A DNA stretch of 64,000 nucleotides, taken from NCBI GenBank assembly GCA_044445965.1, contig JBIOEJ010000006.1, forward strand, positions 13,046 through 77,045, read 5' to 3'. Below the pieces are notes generated by a model. That model was not told the origin of the DNA. It worked only from the letters and a program-made list of their open reading frames with translations, and searched no databases. Made by a program: the position numbers and the translations under genes. Source of the DNA: GAS188 sp044445965. GTDB taxonomy: Bacteria; Pseudomonadota; Alphaproteobacteria; Rhizobiales; Beijerinckiaceae. Numbering within the stretch: position 1 is the first letter of the stretch; the number at the start of each line of letters is the position of its first letter. Of the stretch, positions 60,132-64,000 are shown in pieces.

Positions 60132-62060
60132 TCAGGAGGAAAGATCCGCGAGCACGCGCTCGCGAAGCAGATGGCCGAACCCCGCCAGCCGGTCGGTGGC
60201 GTTCTCCATGGCACGAGCGAGCTCGAGCACCGCGAGCGATGCCTTGAGCTCGAGATCGCCGCCTAGCACCTTGCTCGTCACCGCGCGTTCGCAGGCATCC
60301 GCCATGTGCTCGGCATCGATCAGCCGACCAACCGCGGCGAGCGCATCTTCGGAATCGGAGCGCTCCCCGTCCGGCACGTCCATCGCCGCATCGACGCCGG
60401 AGGCGGCCGCCTGCACCGCGGCGATGACCACGCCTGCAAGCTCGGACAGCGGCTGCAAGGTCTCGGCCCCAGTCCCCGCGGAGAGGAGCGAGCTGATGAA
60501 GGCCGCCTGCTCGAGATCGTCGATGGTATCCTCGATCAGATCCGAGAGCGGCTGGATTCTCCGGCCCGCATCGAGCCGGGTCATTTCGGTGCGGGCTTCG
60601 GCGGCGATCTTGTCGGCCTTTTCCTCGAGGCGCCTGGCACGGGTCGCCAGTAGCCTCCCATCGACCTGACGGCCCGATTGCAGGGCCGCAATATGATGCG
60701 CGATGGCGCCCGCCATGTCGTGCGCCAAGCCGGCCTGCCGCACCACGATGGTCAGCAGCATGCTGTCGGCGCGCTCCAGATGGCGCACGAGATCGGCCTC
60801 GATGCGATCACGCGCCAGACGGATTGATCGCCCTTCGAGCAGCGCTTCGGTCGAAATGCGCAGCACGGCCTTGAGGAAATCCACAGCCGCCTCCCGTCCC
60901 AAGGCCGTATCCAGCCTTTCGCCGAAGCCGATGCGGGAGGGAGCTGCGTGCCGCACGGCCGAGACGACGAGATCGCCGCCACCCAGCTCCAGGAAACCCC
61001 GGTGGCCGATCCGCTGTCGAGCTGCCCAATCGAGGATGCGAACGGCATCGCCCTTGGGAATCCAAGCGCGCAGAACCTTGCGCGCCTTGTTCCAGTCGAT
61101 GAGGAATACCAGGCACGTGCCGATGGCTTCGACGAAGCCGTCGCGCGCTTCGTCGTTTTCGGCCTGGTAACGGCCGGTAACGAGATAGAATACGCCCTGG
61201 TTTCCGAGCCCTTCAGCCTTCTGGCGATCGAGGCCGCTCCACTCGACAGGGAATTTGCGGAACAGTCCGGTGAAGAACTTGGCCCGCGGCAAATGAACGT
61301 CGGTGTAAGTGATCGTCACCTGACGCACCTCGACCGTGATCACGACCACATGGGCGTCCGTCGCTCCGATGTCGTTCTGGATCACCAGCCGCGAGCCTGA
61401 GCGCGTCGCCATGGTTTCGAGTCCCGGATGGTCGAACTTCAAGGCGCGGGTGGCGTCGATGCCCCGCATGAACGCCTCGACGGTGCGATGATCTCCGGGC
61501 TGCAAGCCGAACACATGGGCGCCGGCGACCACTTCTTCGGCGCAGCTCGCCGCAAGTCGGTTGAGCGCCTTGTGCAGGTCCATGACGAGCTTATGCAGAC
61601 TATCGCCCTCGCCTTCGGAGATCGCGGTGAGCTTCGCGACCTGCGCCAAGGGCATTTCGTTGCCGATTCCGGACAACCCCTCTTCCTTGATCGCCTTCCA
61701 GCGGGCGAACGCCCTCTTGCCCTCGGCTTCATCGCCCTTCGCGGCGGCGCGGAGCATCGCCGTGACATCGTCCCCGATCCCCTTGCGCAAGCTCTCGAGC
61801 CCCGGCGCGGAAACCGCGTCCCGTCCCGCCAAGCTCGCTTCGCCGATCAGCGAACGGATCACCGCCGTATCCAGCCCCGCAGCCGCGCATTCTCTCGAGA
61901 GATCGACCGGCGGCTTGCCCGGATCTTGCGCATGCGCGGCCATCGCCTGCAAGGCGCTCATACGCAGCTTCACGCGGTCATTGGCCGCCAACCCCTCGCC
62001 GACGAGGGCCGGCAACAGGATATCGGCCTGTCCCAATTCTTCGATGATGCGCGTCTTCAT
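60132..62060 (-). CDS. Large protein with C-terminal PhoU/DUF47-like domain
   Basis: A 642-residue cytosolic protein beginning MKTRIIEELGQADILLPALV. The first 230 residues are helical and Ala/Leu/Glu-rich, the middle is mixed alpha/beta (VVVITVEVRQVTITYTDVHL, GVFYLVTGRYQAENDEARDG), and the last 230 resemble PhoU/DUF47 helical bundles (ARRLEEKADKIAAEARTEMT, DLIEDTIDDLEQAAFISSLL). PhoU-like proteins bind metals and control phosphate transport. It is co-transcribed with the PPDK-like gene, so a phosphate- or phosphotransfer-linked role is suggested. The domain call for the N-terminal half is open. Confidence 0.72.
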   Translation of the reverse strand: MKTRIIEELGQADILLPALVGEGLAANDRVKLRMSALQAMAAHAQDPGKPPVDLSRECAAAGLDTAVIRSLIGEASLAGRDAVSAPGLESLRKGIGDDVTAMLRAAAKGDEAEGKRAFARWKAIKEEGLSGIGNEMPLAQVAKLTAISEGEGDSLHKLVMDLHKALNRLAASCAEEVVAGAHVFGLQPGDHRTVEAFMRGIDATRALKFDHPGLETMATRSGSRLVIQNDIGATDAHVVVITVEVRQVTITYTDVHLPRAKFFTGLFRKFPVEWSGLDRQKAEGLGNQGVFYLVTGRYQAENDEARDGFVEAIGTCLVFLIDWNKARKVLRAWIPKGDAVRILDWAARQRIGHRGFLELGGGDLVVSAVRHAAPSRIGFGERLDTALGREAAVDFLKAVLRISTEALLEGRSIRLARDRIEADLVRHLERADSMLLTIVVRQAGLAHDMAGAIAHHIAALQSGRQVDGRLLATRARRLEEKADKIAAEARTEMTRLDAGRRIQPLSDLIEDTIDDLEQAAFISSLLSAGTGAETLQPLSELAGVVIAAVQAAASGVDAAMDVPDGERSDSEDALAAVGRLIDAEHMADACERAVTSKVLGGDLELKASLAVLELARAMENATDRLAGFGHLLRERVLADLSS

Positions 62061-62116
62061 GACGGAACCGTTCCTCGACCGACGGCACTTGATGGCATGT
62101 CGGCGCAACGCCGCAC

Positions 62117-62130
62117 TTGCGCCAGATCAT
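62117..62130. promoter_or_regulatory. Weak FNR/FixK-like site between the PhoU-like and CarS-like genes
   Basis: TTGCGCCAGATCAT keeps TTG and TCA at the right spacing but has a mismatch in each half. It lies in the 155-base divergent gap and is included only because of the stronger boxes around it. Confidence 0.2.
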
Positions 62131-62215
62131 TCCGAACCGTCCTCTTGTGGTGGTGAGATGAAAATGTCCGCCCCAGCGAAGGGGCCTCGGTGGAGCGATT
62201 CGGGTAGTCCGCCGC

Positions 62216-62704
62216 ATGCATGCTCAACTGATCGTCCAATTGCTTGTTCTGCTCGCCCTCGCGAATGGAACGCCGGTGCTCGCCAAGAAGCTGCTGGGCG
62301 GTCGCCTCGCCCGTCCGCTCGACGGCGGCGCCCGGTTCTTCGACGGACAGCCTATCTTCGGAAAATCCAAGACGATCCGAGGTATCGTCCTCTCCGTTGC
62401 CGCTACGACGGGTTTCGCGCCATTCCTTGGAGCGAGCTACGGAATGGGAGCCCTCCTCGCAGCGACCGCAATGGCCGGGGACCTGCTTTCGAGCTTCTCG
62501 AAGCGCCGGTTGCAGTTGCCGGAGAGCAGCCAGGCCATCGGCCTCGATCAAGTGCCCGAATCGCTGCTTCCGGCGCTAGCCTGCCGGTGGGTCGCACCGC
62601 TGTCGATCCTCGATGCAGGGCTCGTGACCATCCTCTTCCTTCTCGGAGAGCTCGTCTGCTCGCGCGTCCTCTATAGGTTGAAGATACGCGATCGACCCTA
62701 TTGA
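62216..62704 (+). CDS. CDP-archaeol synthase-like membrane protein (CarS-like)
   Basis: A 162-residue protein with four or five membrane helices. The family motifs are LALANGTPVLAKKLLGGRLA, the conserved LDGGARFFDGQPIFGKSKT and GDLLSSFSKRRLQLPESSQA, the CarS/CDP-alcohol cytidylyltransferase pattern (DUF46). In archaea CarS makes CDP-archaeol from CTP and digeranylgeranylglycerol phosphate. A bacterial copy without other ether-lipid genes must use a different lipid phosphate, perhaps a phosphatidate-like or polyprenyl substrate (inference). It converges on the metallophosphoesterase gene with three bases between stops. Confidence 0.8.
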   Translation: MHAQLIVQLLVLLALANGTPVLAKKLLGGRLARPLDGGARFFDGQPIFGKSKTIRGIVLSVAATTGFAPFLGASYGMGALLAATAMAGDLLSSFSKRRLQLPESSQAIGLDQVPESLLPALACRWVAPLSILDAGLVTILFLLGELVCSRVLYRLKIRDRPY

Positions 62705-62707
62705 TGC

Positions 62708-63688
62708 TCATCGGGGTGCGGAGCGCAGCTCGTGAAGCGTGATTTCCGGCGGGCAATTGTAGCGAACCGGCGCGATCGAAGTGCCGGCGCCCGAGGAGGT
62801 ATAGCCGGCCATGTCATGGTATTTCCACGCGCCTCGCCCCATGGCTCGCGGCAACACGGCGTCGAGCGTCATCGGGGCGCCGCCCGGGAGGCAAATCTGC
62901 CCGCCATGCGTGTGGCCGCAGAGCAGCAGATCGAAATCCGCGTGGGCCGCCTGGCGATAGATTTCCGGCGTATGCGAGAGCAGGATCGAGAACGCGTCAT
63001 GCGGCAGGCCGAGCGCCGCCTTTTCGATGTTGTCGACCCTGTAGAAATGGGCGTCGTCGATGCCGGCAAGATGAATTCGGGCACCGCCGCGCTCGATGGC
63101 GACAGCCTCGTTGAGCAGCATGCGAATGCCCATCTGTTCGAGGCCCGGCACCATGAGGATGGTATCGTGGTTGCCGAGCACGCCGTAGACGGGTGGCTCG
63201 AGAGCGCGGCACAGGCGCCTCATTCCCTCGAGGGTCGCCTCGAACGCGCCGTAGGTTTCGCCCCGATAGTCCCCGGTCAGCACGCAAAGATCATAGTCGA
63301 GTCCGGCAACCAGTTCGACCACGCGCGTCATCGCTGCTTGGCTGATATCGGCGTGAAGATCGCTCAGATGCAGGATTTTGAAGCCGCTGAAGCTGGAGGG
63401 GATCAGGGCCGAGGTGACTTCGTGGCGGCGAAGCTCGACTCGCGCGGCGTTGCGCCGACCGATCGCATAGAGGCAGGCGGCCTTGAGAACCGCGGAGATC
63501 AGCACATGCGAAGCGCGTAGGTTCTCGAAATGGAAGAAGTTCAACCCTTGGCCGAAAACCTGCGCCTCGTGATCCTTCTCGATCCCGAGCCGCTGTCGCG
63601 CATAGCGCCTTCCCAATCGATCTTCCAGGAAGGCCCGGGTCTCAGCATCGATGCCGGACCAGATACGGTCGGCAGTCCGGTCGATCAT
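62708..63688 (-). CDS. Calcineurin-like metallophosphoesterase
   Basis: A 326-residue binuclear-metal phosphoesterase. The five metal blocks are visible: HLSDLHAD, LTGDYRGE, GVLGNHDT, LSHTPEIY and CGHTHGGQICLPGG. An N-terminal region of about 100 residues precedes the fold and includes a hydrophobic stretch (ASHVLISAVLKAACLYAIG), so membrane association is likely, as in YkuE/YaeI-type enzymes. GGAGG five bases before ATG 63688 decides the start over GTG 63700. With the CarS-like gene opposite, a lipid or undecaprenyl-type phosphate substrate is conceivable. Confidence 0.88.
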   Translation of the reverse strand: MIDRTADRIWSGIDAETRAFLEDRLGRRYARQRLGIEKDHEAQVFGQGLNFFHFENLRASHVLISAVLKAACLYAIGRRNAARVELRRHEVTSALIPSSFSGFKILHLSDLHADISQAAMTRVVELVAGLDYDLCVLTGDYRGETYGAFEATLEGMRRLCRALEPPVYGVLGNHDTILMVPGLEQMGIRMLLNEAVAIERGGARIHLAGIDDAHFYRVDNIEKAALGLPHDAFSILLSHTPEIYRQAAHADFDLLLCGHTHGGQICLPGGAPMTLDAVLPRAMGRGAWKYHDMAGYTSSGAGTSIAPVRYNCPPEITLHELRSAPR

Positions 63689-63777
63689 GCATACCTCCAC
63701 GTTGCGCCAGAACCTCCAGCAGCGATCCGGACGATCCCAGCGGCCGACACAGGAAGGCCGCGCCCCAGGGGCAACTC

Positions 63778-63791
63778 TTGATTTGGCTCAA
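63778..63791. promoter_or_regulatory. FNR/FixK-like box 5
   Basis: TTGATTTGGCTCAA has intact TTGAT and TCAA halves. A centre at -41.5 predicts a rightward start near 63826, just ahead of a perfect ribosome site and the 50-residue peptide gene, and a leftward start near 63743 for the phosphoesterase. Confidence 0.55.
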
Positions 63792-63847
63792 TCCGTTCAA
63801 TTCGAGCCTGCCTAACTTGGGCACTAGACCCGACAAAGGAGGCGAAC

Positions 63848-64000
63848 ATGCTTCGCTCGATTTTGCCCTCCCTATTTTTCCTGTTGCCCGTGGCGCTGTC
63901 GCTCGTCGCGGTCTCTCGATTCGTCCCGGAGAAAGTCCCGGTACCGGTGCGTATATCAACGCGCCGACGCCACGCCGACGGAAGGCCGCAGCGCAAGTGA
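63848..64000 (+). CDS. 50-residue single-helix membrane peptide
   Basis: A short gene ending exactly at the window edge. AAAGGAGG (63835-63842) lies five bases before the ATG, the best ribosome site in the window. The peptide begins MLRSILPSLFFLLPVALSLV, one strong hydrophobic helix, followed by a basic Arg-rich tail (ISTRRRHADGRPQRK). An FNR/FixK-like box sits at the right distance for a promoter. Function unknown; a small membrane regulator or subunit is possible. Below usual length cutoffs, so easily missed. Confidence 0.65.
   Translation: MLRSILPSLFFLLPVALSLVAVSRFVPEKVPVPVRISTRRRHADGRPQRK

Overview
The window is GC-rich, gene-dense chromosomal DNA from an alphaproteobacterium, most likely of the order Hyphomicrobiales (Rhizobiales). 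Supporting markers are the conserved block dusB-ntrB-ntrC-ntrY-ntrX-trkA-hfq-hflX, a fused ispDF, a Bpt-type arginyl/leucyltransferase beside an RDD protein, the btaA-btaB betaine-lipid pair, and FixK/FNR-like boxes. No rRNA, tRNA, CRISPR array or intact insertion sequence was seen. No species is claimed.

Layout. 1-4.3 kb: branched-chain amino acid type ABC importer (livM, cut by the window edge, then livG, livF, a small membrane protein and the binding protein), ended by a terminator. 4.4-10.5 kb: RDD protein, bpt, ndk, a Met/Gly-rich periplasmic LTxxQ protein, a large molybdopterin oxidoreductase, two tandem long palindromes and a glycosyltransferase. 10.6-23.4 kb: purM-purN converging on hflX, then (minus strand, read right to left) dusB, ntrBC, ntrYX, trkA, hfq and hflX, linking nitrogen sensing, K+ uptake and RNA regulation. 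23.6-26.8 kb: ispDF-cinA converging on lipA-ratA.

26.9-34.4 kb: a minus-strand accessory operon with a free-standing thiamine-diphosphate (ThDP) E1 alpha/beta pair, a second ThDP enzyme, a TRAP solute-binding protein, an SDR and a fused TRAP permease. It looks like uptake and oxidation of an unidentified organic acid, placed directly upstream of lipA. 34.8-37.3 kb: collagen-like lipoprotein and btaAB. 37.3-43.4 kb: four overlapping genes, three SPFH/band-7 membrane proteins (one with a His-rich cytosolic tail) and a P1B-type metal ATPase. 43.6-48.7 kb: TonB-dependent receptor, tonB, exbD, exbB and a small secreted protein, with Zur-like operators before the receptor and before the operon.

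49-64 kb: an SDR followed by an unusual metabolic block. It holds glk-PAS-pfkB, a COG2187 kinase-like protein, a PAS-like/PRPP-synthetase fusion with a DUF3775 gene, a divergent GroEL, a frameshifted helix-hairpin-helix gene, a PPDK-like protein lacking its C-terminal barrel paired with a large PhoU-like protein, a CDP-archaeol-synthase-like protein, a metallophosphoesterase and a 50-residue membrane peptide. At least five TTGAn-N4-nTCAA type sites lie in its intergenic gaps, so it may be a low-oxygen (FNR/FixK) regulon for sugar phosphorylation, PRPP supply, phosphate handling and protein folding. This is the most promising candidate for an undescribed functional unit, together with the SPFH/P-type ATPase operon.
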